A stretch of 64,000 nt of DNA, taken from assembly GCF_013911645.1 (NCBI RefSeq), contig NZ_JACESV010000001.1, positions 558,001 through 622,000 of the forward strand. Reading direction: 5' to 3'. A program made the position numbers and the translations under genes. The notes under the pieces were generated by a model. The model did no database searches. It saw nothing but the letters and a program-made list of their open reading frames with translations, and was not told the DNA's origin. Positions 16,192 through 22,514 of the stretch are shown here, piece after piece. The first letter of the stretch is position 1. The number at the start of each line of letters is the position of its first letter. This DNA is from Allomuricauda sp. (GTDB lineage: Bacteria; Bacteroidota; Bacteroidia; Flavobacteriales; Flavobacteriaceae).

Positions 16192-16264
16192 AGCGCTCGG
16201 ATCCTATCCTATTTTTGTAGCAGTTCGGAAAGAAAAGCGTATAACAAAAATAGGATAGGGCGCT
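16192..16264. other. Long inverted repeat at the end of the mob operon
   Basis: A perfect 16-bp stem (CCTATCCTATTTTTGT 16203-16218, ACAAAAATAGGATAGG 16244-16259) with an outer AGCGC/GCGCT pair encloses a 25-nt loop. It starts 3 nt beyond the stop of the last mob-operon gene. No T-run follows the stem on the minus strand, so it is not a standard terminator. It may be a 3' stabilising hairpin, a protein-binding site or part of oriT. Confidence 0.6.
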
Positions 16265-16267
16265 GTC

Positions 16268-16723
16268 CTACTTTTTGCCTTCTACCTCCAGCCATTTTTG
16301 ATAGAGTTCCTTTGCCTCTGGGCTTTCTTTAAAGAATGTCCCATAGTGTTCAATGGCATCATCCTGACCTTTTATATATGCTGTCTCTTCCTTCTTGGCT
16401 ATCCTTGACACCTGATAGATTGAAAATCCAAAGACCAACAAGACCGTGACCAACAACCCCCAAGTAAGTTTTATGGCCCAACCGGGCAAGAGAATGGACC
16501 GCTCTACTTTATGAAGAATCCTTTCCATCAGTCTTTGTTGTTCCTTAATGTTGTTTTTTTGGTTGTTGCCATACTCCTTTAGAAGATTATTTAACTCAGT
16601 GGTATCTGGCCTCAATGGGAGATTTTGCAAATTTTCATGCACCTTTTCCAAACGGTCTATACTCTTCTCAAACCCGTTGACCTCCTCTGTCAACAGTTCC
16701 GCTATTTCATCCAGTTTTGCCAT
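16268..16723 (-). CDS. Membrane-anchored coiled-coil protein of the mob operon
   Basis: The 151-residue protein has a long helical, charge-rich N-terminal half (about 1-80). One membrane segment (about 84-106, WAIKLTWGLLVTVLLVFGFS) is followed by a short soluble tail with more helix. It is the last gene of the mobilization operon, 10 nt after the relaxase. Similar coiled-coil/one-TM proteins accompany relaxases in Bacteroidota mobilizable elements. A role in tethering the relaxosome to the membrane or a coupling protein is a reasonable guess only. I know no characterised member. Confidence 0.65.
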   Translation of the reverse strand: MAKLDEIAELLTEEVNGFEKSIDRLEKVHENLQNLPLRPDTTELNNLLKEYGNNQKNNIKEQQRLMERILHKVERSILLPGWAIKLTWGLLVTVLLVFGFSIYQVSRIAKKEETAYIKGQDDAIEHYGTFFKESPEAKELYQKWLEVEGKK

Positions 16724-16733
16724 AATGTTCTGT

Positions 16734-17603
16734 TTAGATTCCTATTCCAGTGTCCCTGACCACTTTTATGGCCAGTTTGATGGTCTTCTTTATGATGGTC
16801 TGGGTCAGGCTTGTTGGGATATTCACAGTCCGGCCCAAAAGCTGCATGCTCCTGTCCTTGGCTATCCGCTGTGCCATGTTCTTTTCAAAGTTCATTTGAC
16901 GGGCGATCCTGCCCATGGACATGGACCGGTGCACCTCGCTTCCTTTTAGGTTGGTTCCCTTGTACTCAAAACGAAAGCCCTGCAATTGGTTCTGCCTATT
17001 GATGCTGGGAATGACCTTTACATTGTTCTGCTCCATCGACTTGATGTACTGATCAAAGTCCCTTGGCCGTTCCCTGGCCATGACCTTTTCATGGATCTTC
17101 TGTATTTCCGATCGGACATGTTGCATCCGGTACAGTTTTTCCTGTTGTACCTCCTTTACCGTGGTCAGGTCCATTTGTTTGGCCACCCGTTCCGCCACTT
17201 GTTGGCTCCGCTTTCCGATGAAACTGTCATTGTAGGCTTTTCCCTGAAAGTTTATCCGGTTGGCATACAGATGGACATGTACATGTTCCTTGTCCCTATG
17301 GATAAAGGCAACGGCCTGGTGCTGCTTGAGGTTCATCTCCTTGAGGAACCTTTCGGTCATTTCCTTGAGCCGTTCGCTTTCCAGTTTCCTCCCGTCCTCT
17401 ATGGTGGGACTGAGCACAAAGCTCAGTGTGTTCTTCCGGCACAGCTCGTTCTGTTCTTGGATGACCTTGAACTCCTCGGTGATCTCCCTTGGGGTCTCCC
17501 CGGCCAGATATTGGCTATGGATGATCTCCGATCCTTTCTCCTGGTTCATCCCGTAGCTCATCGAGGCTGCAGTATGCGATATGGACTTTCCCATTCCTAT
17601 CAT
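16734..17603 (-). CDS. Relaxase / mobilization nuclease (MobB-type)
   Basis: The 289-residue relaxase carries the HxHxH metal motif (EHVHVHLYANR, about residues 107-118), preceded by the conserved QAVAFIHRD strand. The probable nucleophile tyrosine is in the N-terminal part (SYGMNQEKG, Tyr17 or a nearby tyrosine). It nicks oriT and leads the strand during mobilization with MobC. The C-terminal third is basic and helical. It overlaps MobC by 4 nt and precedes the membrane coiled-coil gene by 10 nt. The size and order (MobC then relaxase) match small Bacteroidota mobilizable elements. Confidence 0.88.
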   Translation of the reverse strand: MIGMGKSISHTAASMSYGMNQEKGSEIIHSQYLAGETPREITEEFKVIQEQNELCRKNTLSFVLSPTIEDGRKLESERLKEMTERFLKEMNLKQHQAVAFIHRDKEHVHVHLYANRINFQGKAYNDSFIGKRSQQVAERVAKQMDLTTVKEVQQEKLYRMQHVRSEIQKIHEKVMARERPRDFDQYIKSMEQNNVKVIPSINRQNQLQGFRFEYKGTNLKGSEVHRSMSMGRIARQMNFEKNMAQRIAKDRSMQLLGRTVNIPTSLTQTIIKKTIKLAIKVVRDTGIGI

Positions 17604-17896
17604 TTTTTAAAGTTTAAAAGATGTTGTCTTATCTCTTTGGCCAGCTGGGCCGTTTCCTCGGCCAATCTGGTGTTCCGCTTCCGGAACATGTTGGTGATCA
17701 GCCTAAAATTCCGTTGGTATTTGACCAATAGCTTGTAGGCCTCTATCTGTTCGTCCGTCATCCGCTCCACGATTCGGTCATCGAATGCGGCACGTCGACA
17801 GTACTCGCTGAGGGAAAGACCGCTCTTCAGGGCCTTTACCTTCAGCAGTTTCTTCTCGTAGACCGAGCAGCGGAACTGGACGAACTCTTTCTTCAT
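17600..17896 (-). CDS. MobC-like relaxosome accessory protein
   Basis: From the ATG at 17896 the protein has 98 residues. A ribbon-helix-helix N-terminus (FVQFRCSVYEKKLLKVKALK, then SGLSLSEYCRRAAFDD) is followed by a helical tail. Such proteins bind oriT and help the relaxase open DNA. An upstream ATG at 17935 adds 13 residues without family similarity. The 4-nt overlap with the relaxase indicates translational coupling. It begins close after the toprim gene, so the three are probably one transcript. Confidence 0.82.
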   Translation of the reverse strand: MKKEFVQFRCSVYEKKLLKVKALKSGLSLSEYCRRAAFDDRIVERMTDEQIEAYKLLVKYQRNFRLITNMFRKRNTRLAEETAQLAKEIRQHLLNFKK

Positions 17897-17941
17897 TTTC
17901 CCATCAACTTTTGCGACCTTCGGGAGCAAAAGCAAGATTTG

Positions 17942-18844
17942 TCATGACAATGACACATCTTGAATTCGTTTCCGAACTTCATCCTTTGCGTTTTTTACCT
18001 TCCATACGTTTATATCTTTAAAACCTTCATAGAGGAAGGACATATCCCTACTGTTCGGGCACTTTTCCAATAAAAGTTCCGTCATCCCCAGTCCCGTTTT
18101 GTCTCTGTCAAGAAACAGCTCCACATTTTCATATTCCCCTATCTCTGTGACCATCCGTTTTACGAAGGCCGTGGTGTTCAATACCAGAAGGTCATGGCTG
18201 TTTACGATATCCGGCATCAGCTCCATTAGGGTGAGCATATCGAACATGCCTTCGGTAATGGCCAATTTCTTTGATCTGTTCCCCATCATCGAAACATCCT
18301 TGGGCGATGTGGATCCTTTCCAATAGCTGTTCCGCAGTTCCCAGCCTCCAGACCTGTTCTGTAATCCTATGCCAAAGTATGTCCGTTCTCCTATCTTATA
18401 ATGGACCTCCTTGCACAGTTTTCTTGCGGTCTTGGTCGAAACCTTTCTGGAGCTCAGATAGTTTTGCAGGGCCCTGTGCTCGATCTCCTTTTCCTGGATG
18501 ATTTCAATCGGGTCGGCCCTATGTTCCTTCTTGGTTGGATTCGGCCGCCGGTGAAAAGAAAAATGGCCCATGTTCCCGGACAATCGTTCCAATGCCTCCT
18601 TTACGGAACAGTTTTCCATTTTCATGATCAGGTCTATGGTACTGCCACCTTCAAAGGTCCCAAAATCTATCCAGTAGTTTTCCTTCAATGATACCTTGAA
18701 AGAGGCTTGGGTCTCGCTCCGGAACGGGCTGAGGAACCAAGCTTCTTTTTCCGTTTTCCGGACTGGAAAGTGCCCCGACTTGGCCAGCGTGGAAACGATG
18801 TCAATGTTGCGGGCTTTTTCGCAGTCCATTCTTTTTTCTCTCAT
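17942..18844 (-). CDS. Toprim/CHC2-like primase-related protein of the element
   Basis: From the ATG at 18844 there are 300 residues; an ATG at 18829 is almost as good. The N-terminal part (about 10-85) resembles a CHC2 primase zinc-finger fold (WFLSPFRSETQASFKV, WIDFGTFEGGSTIDLI) but lacks the metal cysteines. A toprim domain follows (about 180-290), with the acidic motifs ITEGMFD and ELFLDRDKTG. Such proteins prime or assist replication of plasmids and integrative elements. The gene heads the mob operon and sits next to the iteron-like cluster. A longer reading from 18928 would run into that cluster. Confidence 0.8.
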   Translation of the reverse strand: MREKRMDCEKARNIDIVSTLAKSGHFPVRKTEKEAWFLSPFRSETQASFKVSLKENYWIDFGTFEGGSTIDLIMKMENCSVKEALERLSGNMGHFSFHRRPNPTKKEHRADPIEIIQEKEIEHRALQNYLSSRKVSTKTARKLCKEVHYKIGERTYFGIGLQNRSGGWELRNSYWKGSTSPKDVSMMGNRSKKLAITEGMFDMLTLMELMPDIVNSHDLLVLNTTAFVKRMVTEIGEYENVELFLDRDKTGLGMTELLLEKCPNSRDMSFLYEGFKDINVWKVKNAKDEVRKRIQDVSLS

Positions 18845-18874
18845 GGTTCTGTTTTTAATCGATTTTTGATGATT

Positions 18875-19063
18875 TGATGACAAACCTCTGGGGGACCCTA
18901 TAAATACTGGTTGTTCCCCCGTCATCATTTTGTCATCGTTTCATCACTTTTGTTTTTTTCTTCATTGTCCCTGTCATCATTTTTTATTTTGATGACAGAA
19001 TGATGACAAAGTGATGACAGCCTAAACCCTTATAAACACTGGGCTTATATCAATCTGTCATCA
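18875..19063. repeat. TGATGACA iteron-like cluster, candidate replication origin or operator
   Basis: Six perfect TGATGACA octamers occur in 190 bp: forward at 18875, 18990, 19001 and 19012, and inverted at 18972 and 19056. Near-perfect inverted copies start at 18920 and 18931. Two copies form a perfect 9-bp dyad (CTGTCATCA 18971-18979, TGATGACAG 18990-18998). Two of the forward copies are 11 bp apart. The cluster lies between the toprim gene start and the helicase gene end. It may be an origin for the excised circle or an operator for the mob operon. Confidence 0.65.
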
Positions 19064-20255
19064 AATCATCAAAATTTTGGACCAAAAAATTCTTTTTTAT
19101 GGTAAAGTACCTTCCCTTGGCGTCCTCGGTGTTGATCTCGCCGTTGTTCCAAATGGTGATTTTTTGGTACTTGTTTGAATTTGGCTGGTTGTCCAGTTTC
19201 CAATCCTTTTTCAGCAACCGCCTCAATTGGGTCAGGTCGGTCTTGACCCGTGTGCGGTTGAGCATGTGCAGGGCATCGATGGGACAAAGGTCCACCGAGT
19301 CCATCTCGAACTTTTCCATGGCACTCAGCAATAGACTGGCCAGTTCCTTCTCCACCCTATTTCGGTTATTGTTCACCAGCTTCTTAAGGGCAGGGGTATA
19401 AACCTGTTTAGCTGTGAACCACATTCGGGTTCTTTGTTTTGTGCTGTATTCCCTTTTTGAAAGGAAATCCAAAAAAGCGGGCACTTCCTTGGACAACTGG
19501 TCCAGGAAATCGGTGTCCTCCCTTTTAAGTGAAGGAATCTTTCTAACCCAGAACCTGGTCTCATGGGCATCGATCTTGATGAAACTGTCCTCGTTATTAC
19601 TGCAGAGGATAAATTTTCCAAAGAATTCCACTTCCCTTTTGTCCTTGCCCTTGGCCTCCAGCTTGTTCCTGTTGGTGGTACTCAGATATTTGATGCGCTC
19701 GGTGAGCTCCTCCTTGTTGAACAGCACCTCGTCCACGCATATCAACAGCTTGTTGGCCCAGTCCGCATTGAACTGGCTTGCAAAGCTGTCATTGGTCAGA
19801 TAGGTAAGGTTGTTGCCAAAGATCTCCTTGAGCCATTTGAGGAAGGTGCTTTTCCCGGTGTTCCTTTCGGTGGAGACCAGACAGAGGATGGGGAGCACCT
19901 GCACCGGTCTTTGGTACAGGAGTTTCAGATAGTCCAGCCCAAGTTCCAGCTGGTTGCCGAAGATATGCCCTAAAAAGGCCCGTGTTCTTTTGATGGTTCC
20001 CTCTTTGGGTTCATGTGCCAAAAGGGAATAGGTATTGTAGAAACCATGGTGTTCCTTTTTGAAGTCCACATGACAGGGAATACAGGCGAACCCATCATAT
20101 TTGGGCACCTTGCCCAAATAGTCCTTGCCATGGTCCTGCTTGATGATATGCTCGTTCCAAGGGACCAGCTGCTCGTTGAAATGTCCAGAAATGGTCGGAA
20201 TCCTTACCAACTTGTAAAAGGTGGTCCCGACCCTTATGTATGGTACTGTTTCCAT
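19050..20255 (-). CDS. Primase-helicase (DUF5906 / SF3-like ATPase)
   Basis: The 401-residue protein has Walker A at STERNTGKST (about 128-137), Walker B LLICVDEV (about 171-178) and the sensor strand FILCSNNED (about 212-220) of virus- and plasmid-type superfamily 3 helicases. A winged-helix region probably ends the protein (about 300-401). It would unwind DNA at the element's origin during replication after excision. It is transcribed in the same direction as the toprim protein, separated by the iteron-like cluster, which overlaps its last codons. It follows the excisionase-like gene by 74 nt. Confidence 0.85.
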   Translation of the reverse strand: METVPYIRVGTTFYKLVRIPTISGHFNEQLVPWNEHIIKQDHGKDYLGKVPKYDGFACIPCHVDFKKEHHGFYNTYSLLAHEPKEGTIKRTRAFLGHIFGNQLELGLDYLKLLYQRPVQVLPILCLVSTERNTGKSTFLKWLKEIFGNNLTYLTNDSFASQFNADWANKLLICVDEVLFNKEELTERIKYLSTTNRNKLEAKGKDKREVEFFGKFILCSNNEDSFIKIDAHETRFWVRKIPSLKREDTDFLDQLSKEVPAFLDFLSKREYSTKQRTRMWFTAKQVYTPALKKLVNNNRNRVEKELASLLLSAMEKFEMDSVDLCPIDALHMLNRTRVKTDLTQLRRLLKKDWKLDNQPNSNKYQKITIWNNGEINTEDAKGRYFTIKKNFLVQNFDDLMTD

Positions 20256-20329
20256 ATTGGTGCTTTTGAAATTTTGTGATTACTTCCATTTTTGGTGAAT
20301 CCACAAATAATTTAAAGATGAATCCGTGG

Positions 20330-20599
20330 CTAAGGATTTGAATCCACAATCGTTTCGCTTTCCGGCAATGGCTTACGTTGGTTCTGTAGCAACCAACTGA
20401 CTATCTTTTCCCTTTCAAAGAATATAAGTTTTCCATTGGGCTTGGAGTGCGGGATTTGCCCCGCAGCGGTAAGCTTGTACAGATAACTTCTTGATATGCC
20501 GGTGTAATCACAGGTCTCATCAAAGGTCAGTACTTCTTTATTGGCTATCATAAGTCGTTCCAAACGGTCAAGCCGTTCGAGTATCAAAAAATTGTCCAT
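20330..20599 (-). CDS. Helix-turn-helix excisionase-like protein
   Basis: The 89-residue protein has a coiled N-terminal leader (about 1-22) and a MerR/excisionase-type HTH_17 domain (about 23-72). The motif LTFDETCDYTGISRSYLYKL and a wing with KLIFFERE are visible. Proteins of this type in Bacteroidota elements act as directionality factors or regulators of the replication and mob genes. It is the first gene of the minus-strand replication/mob set. The phased ATATCA repeats near attL (12741-12770) are possible targets. Confidence 0.8.
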   Translation of the reverse strand: MDNFLILERLDRLERLMIANKEVLTFDETCDYTGISRSYLYKLTAAGQIPHSKPNGKLIFFEREKIVSWLLQNQRKPLPESETIVDSNP

Positions 20600-20987
20600 T
20601 TTGTTCCTTTTAACGATTACAAATGAACAAAAGCGCTTTTGTTTTCCTTTGAAGAATTCTTTGGATAAAGATAATAGAGGGCGGAGGGAAAGTAAGGTTT
20701 ATGGATTGAATTTTATCCACAAAAAATTGATGTGCAAACACTTACATCATATCAGTTCATATCAAACCAAATGAAAAATGGCAAATAAAATTTTGTTCTA
20801 AATCAAATCAAATGACATCAATCGAATTTTCTTAGAATACAAGGATATTGAGTTATCAACAATTGAAATAAACAGATATAAAATTTTGGGCACCAATAAA
20901 CGATTGATTATTGGATGAAAACATTCAGGTAGCTCTGGAATACTGTCTCGAAAAGGGTTAGCTTTTTAAACCTGTTCACTTTACTTC
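20600..20987. other. AT-rich gene-free interval, likely promoter region
   Basis: No coding region is supported. The stretch probably contains the minus-strand promoter of the excisionase/replication genes. Several ATATCA and ATCAAA runs occur at about 20744-20825 (for example CATATCAGTTCATATCAAAC), echoing the phased repeats at the left end of the element. Confidence 0.45.
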
Positions 20988-20992
20988 AAAAA

Positions 20993-21020
20993 AAAGCACC
21001 CCGTTTATGAGGTGCTTTTA
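20993..21020. terminator. Bidirectional terminator
   Basis: Stem AAAGCACC / GGTGCTTT (20993-21000, 21011-21018) with a 10-nt loop has an A-run on the left that gives a T-run on the minus strand. It ends the cargo lipoprotein gene. Confidence 0.8.
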
Positions 21021-21044
21021 TGTATTTACAAGTAGGAGAATTGA

Positions 21045-21512
21045 CTAGTTTCCTTCACTCAAAGAAAAGCTGCCATCACCACTAAAAGATTCTACTGTAA
21101 TCGTTACGGTCCATATTCCGGAAGTGCCTGCGTCGGTTACTCCAGAGAAAGAATCGGGCTCAACCGCACCGTTCAATGATCTATTCAACACGATATTTGC
21201 ATCTGCATCTGTTACCACCATATTGAAGGTACCTTCCGTAGTCGCAGTGATATCGGCATTATAATCCGCTGTACTGAGGTTGTTGTTCCAGCTGAATATA
21301 CGGGTGGTAGAACCACCGTTGCCGGTAAAACTTGCATCGATGTCACCATTGAAATCCGACCGGTCACCAACGGTAAAGTCGGAAGGGCTTGTTCTTAATG
21401 TTGTTCCATTGACCGTTACACTCGCAAAAGGGTCATCATCTTTGCTACAGGCAATGACGGTAAGGACCATTACTCCGGCTATTAAGTATTTAAATAGATT
21501 TGAGGTTTTCAT
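21045..21512 (-). CDS. Small secreted lipoprotein, element cargo, function unknown
   Basis: The 155-residue lipoprotein has lipobox Cys22 (VIACSKDDD). The mature part is a Ser/Thr/Gly/Asp-rich beta domain with no Cys and no recognised family. Short segments such as GIWTVTITVES and the final GDGSFSLSEGN suggest a small beta-sandwich like those in surface-exposed Bacteroidota lipoproteins. It is the only obvious cargo gene of the element, with its own terminator. A surface role (receptor masking, exclusion or adhesion) is possible but not shown. Confidence 0.6.
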   Translation of the reverse strand: MKTSNLFKYLIAGVMVLTVIACSKDDDPFASVTVNGTTLRTSPSDFTVGDRSDFNGDIDASFTGNGGSTTRIFSWNNNLSTADYNADITATTEGTFNMVVTDADANIVLNRSLNGAVEPDSFSGVTDAGTSGIWTVTITVESFSGDGSFSLSEGN

Positions 21513-21856
21513 ACTTTACTATTGATTAATTAAGAATTGTTGTTTTATAGTTTCCATAGGTTAAACAATCATACTAACGAATTCCCTACCCTGATGATAT
21601 AAAATCATCTTTTTTTGTTGTGAATCGTGCCCTAATAGTTGTGAAATCATTTTTTTTAGAATTCGGCTATCTGTACAATAACGGTAAGGATTGGTTGGCA
21701 AAAGTTACTATGGCCGGGAATCTGGTTGATAAAAGGAAAAGAAGGTCAAAGATATCCAATGGGTATATAACTTTTTCAAATTACTCAGAAATAAGTGAAA
21801 AAACATCGAAATAGTCCAATTTGCAACAAATAATCAAAAACAAATTTGACCTAAGT

Positions 21857-21889
21857 TTGCGTGCAAATTGCGTGCAAATTGCGTGCAAA
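21857..21889. repeat. Three tandem 11-bp repeats (TTGCGTGCAAA)
   Basis: Three perfect copies of the near-palindromic unit TTGCGTGCAAA lie in immediate tandem. They are just beyond the terminator of the tRNA-Ala fragment. The 11-bp period puts them on one DNA face. They may be arm sites of a second, lost integrase. Confidence 0.7.
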
Positions 21890-21890
21890 T

Positions 21891-21924
21891 AAAAAAAGCT
21901 CCAAAAGTTAAAAACTCTTGAAGC
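21891..21924 (-). terminator. Terminator belonging to the tRNA-Ala fragment
   Basis: On the minus strand, GCTTCAAGAGTT and AACTTTTGGAGC form an imperfect stem around a short loop, followed by seven T. It lies 14 nt after the 3' end of the tRNA-Ala-like fragment, as in a normal tRNA transcription unit. Confidence 0.65.
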
Positions 21925-21937
21925 CTTACTGTTACTG

Positions 21938-21984
21938 TGGAGAATACCGGATTCGAACCGGTGACCTCTTGCCTGCCAGGAAAG
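21938..21984 (-). pseudogene. 3' half of a tRNA-Ala(GGC) gene
   Basis: The minus strand reads from the anticodon loop (CTGGCAG, anticodon GGC) through 3' anticodon stem GCAAG, variable loop AGGTC, T arm ACCGG-TTCGAAT-CCGGT and acceptor ATTCTCC plus discriminator A. The 5' half is absent: homology stops in the anticodon stem, where CTTTC fails to pair fully with GCAAG. Such truncated 3' halves are left at the ends of integrative elements that use tRNA genes. Confidence 0.8.
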
Positions 21985-22194
21985 TTAGGTTTCTTTGATA
22001 GAGATTTCATTAAGTGACCTATTGAAAGTTTTTAACATCCTGGTTAAATAGACTTTCTATTTTAAATTTTGATTTCGTTATCTGGTATTACCCAATTTTA
22101 AATTCTGTCATTTTGAAGCTCTTTAATTTATTTTAAATCTCATTGTATCCATTTGGCATTTAAAAAGCCCATAATTGTTAAATTACTATTAAAA

Positions 22195-22214
22195 AGGTGT
22201 CCCTTTCGGTGTCA
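22195..22214 (+). repeat. Arm-type repeat, right end
   Basis: AGGTGTCCCTTTCGGTGTCA combines the AGGTGTCCCTTT unit found near the integrase start with the TTCGGTGTCA unit of the left-end copy. It lies 60 nt inside the right att core. Confidence 0.7.
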
Positions 22215-22274
22215 GTATCAATTCCCCACCCTTTACAACCCCTAAAAACAGTGGTTTTTTCAATTTAAAGAAGA

Positions 22275-22288
22275 CCCTCTTCCTCCGC
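22275..22288 (+). repeat. attR core
   Basis: CCCTCTTCCTCCGC is an exact copy of the tRNA-Ser 3' end at 12661-12674. It is directly followed by a hairpin that suits a tRNA terminator, marking the outer side of the insertion. Confidence 0.85.
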
Positions 22289-22292
22289 AATA

Positions 22293-22327
22293 AAAACCCG
22301 CAACGAAAGTTGTGGGTTTTGTTTTTT
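22293..22327 (+). terminator. Original tRNA-Ser terminator, displaced by the insertion
   Basis: Stem AAAACCCGCAAC / GTTGTGGGTTTT (one G-U pair) with loop GAAA is followed by GTTTTTT. It sits 5 nt past the right att core, where the tRNA-Ser terminator would lie in the uninterrupted chromosome. Confidence 0.8.
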
Positions 22328-22514
22328 CTGGAGTAATAGAAACTTGTTTCAAGGGACATCAGAAAACACAAAATTCAGCAAGCATGGCTTGGTTCGGATT
22401 TTATGATTGCCCAGGATTTCTATTTGGATATACAATCCCTCTTCATGTTTGTCAGGAAGATCTCCAGGTTAAACATCGGTATTCTTTAAAATGTACAATA
22501 GGTATTAAAACATT

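Larger units (their letters stand above)
15869..16267. other. Gene-free interval with palindromes inside the element
   Basis: No gene is supported. The interval holds a REP-like hairpin (16029-16049), a related imperfect palindrome (CCAAGGCTCTGCCTCGG near 15943) and the long inverted repeat at 16192-16264 that ends the mob operon. Confidence 0.55.
12661..22288. mobile_element. Integrative mobilizable element (about 9.6 kb) in tRNA-Ser(UGA)
   Basis: The bounds are the 14-bp direct repeats at 12661-12674 and 22275-22288. The integrase gene is next to the tRNA end. Contents in order: tyrosine recombinase, antitoxin relic, AlbA_2 regulator, mobilization accessory protein, relaxase, MobC, toprim protein, iteron-like cluster, SF3-type helicase, excisionase-like HTH protein, a cargo lipoprotein and a fossil tRNA-Ala end. 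There are no conjugation (tra) genes, so transfer would need a helper. The mob and replication genes look more GC-rich by eye than their flanks. Beyond the right core lies a hairpin that was probably the original tRNA-Ser terminator. Confidence 0.85.
21513..22514. other. Gene-free right end of the element and flank
   Basis: Only short unsupported reading frames occur here. The interval contains a triple 11-bp repeat (21857-21889), a terminator with a tRNA-Ala 3' fragment (21891-21984), an arm-type repeat (22195-22214), the right att core (22275-22288) and the displaced tRNA-Ser terminator (22293-22327). Confidence 0.65.

Noticed and set aside
16986..17738. 250-residue plus-strand reading frame
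   Set aside because: It is antisense to the relaxase and MobC genes, which have clear motifs and coupled starts; its product has no domain or signal I recognise.
18875..19063. CRISPR array
   Set aside because: The repeated unit is only 8 bp, occurs in both orientations and has irregular spacing with no spacers of uniform length.
21620..21814. Possible 64-residue gene inside the element's right end
   Set aside because: Basic, low-similarity product with no start context and no neighbour; the surrounding sequence consists of repeats and tRNA debris.
21857..21889. CRISPR repeats or microsatellite
   Set aside because: Three 11-bp units in direct contact without spacers, next to a tRNA fragment; arm-type sites are a better explanation.
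12661..22288. Prophage or defence island
   Set aside because: No capsid, terminase, portal or lysis genes and no restriction, CRISPR or abortive-infection pair; the gene set is mobilization and replication.
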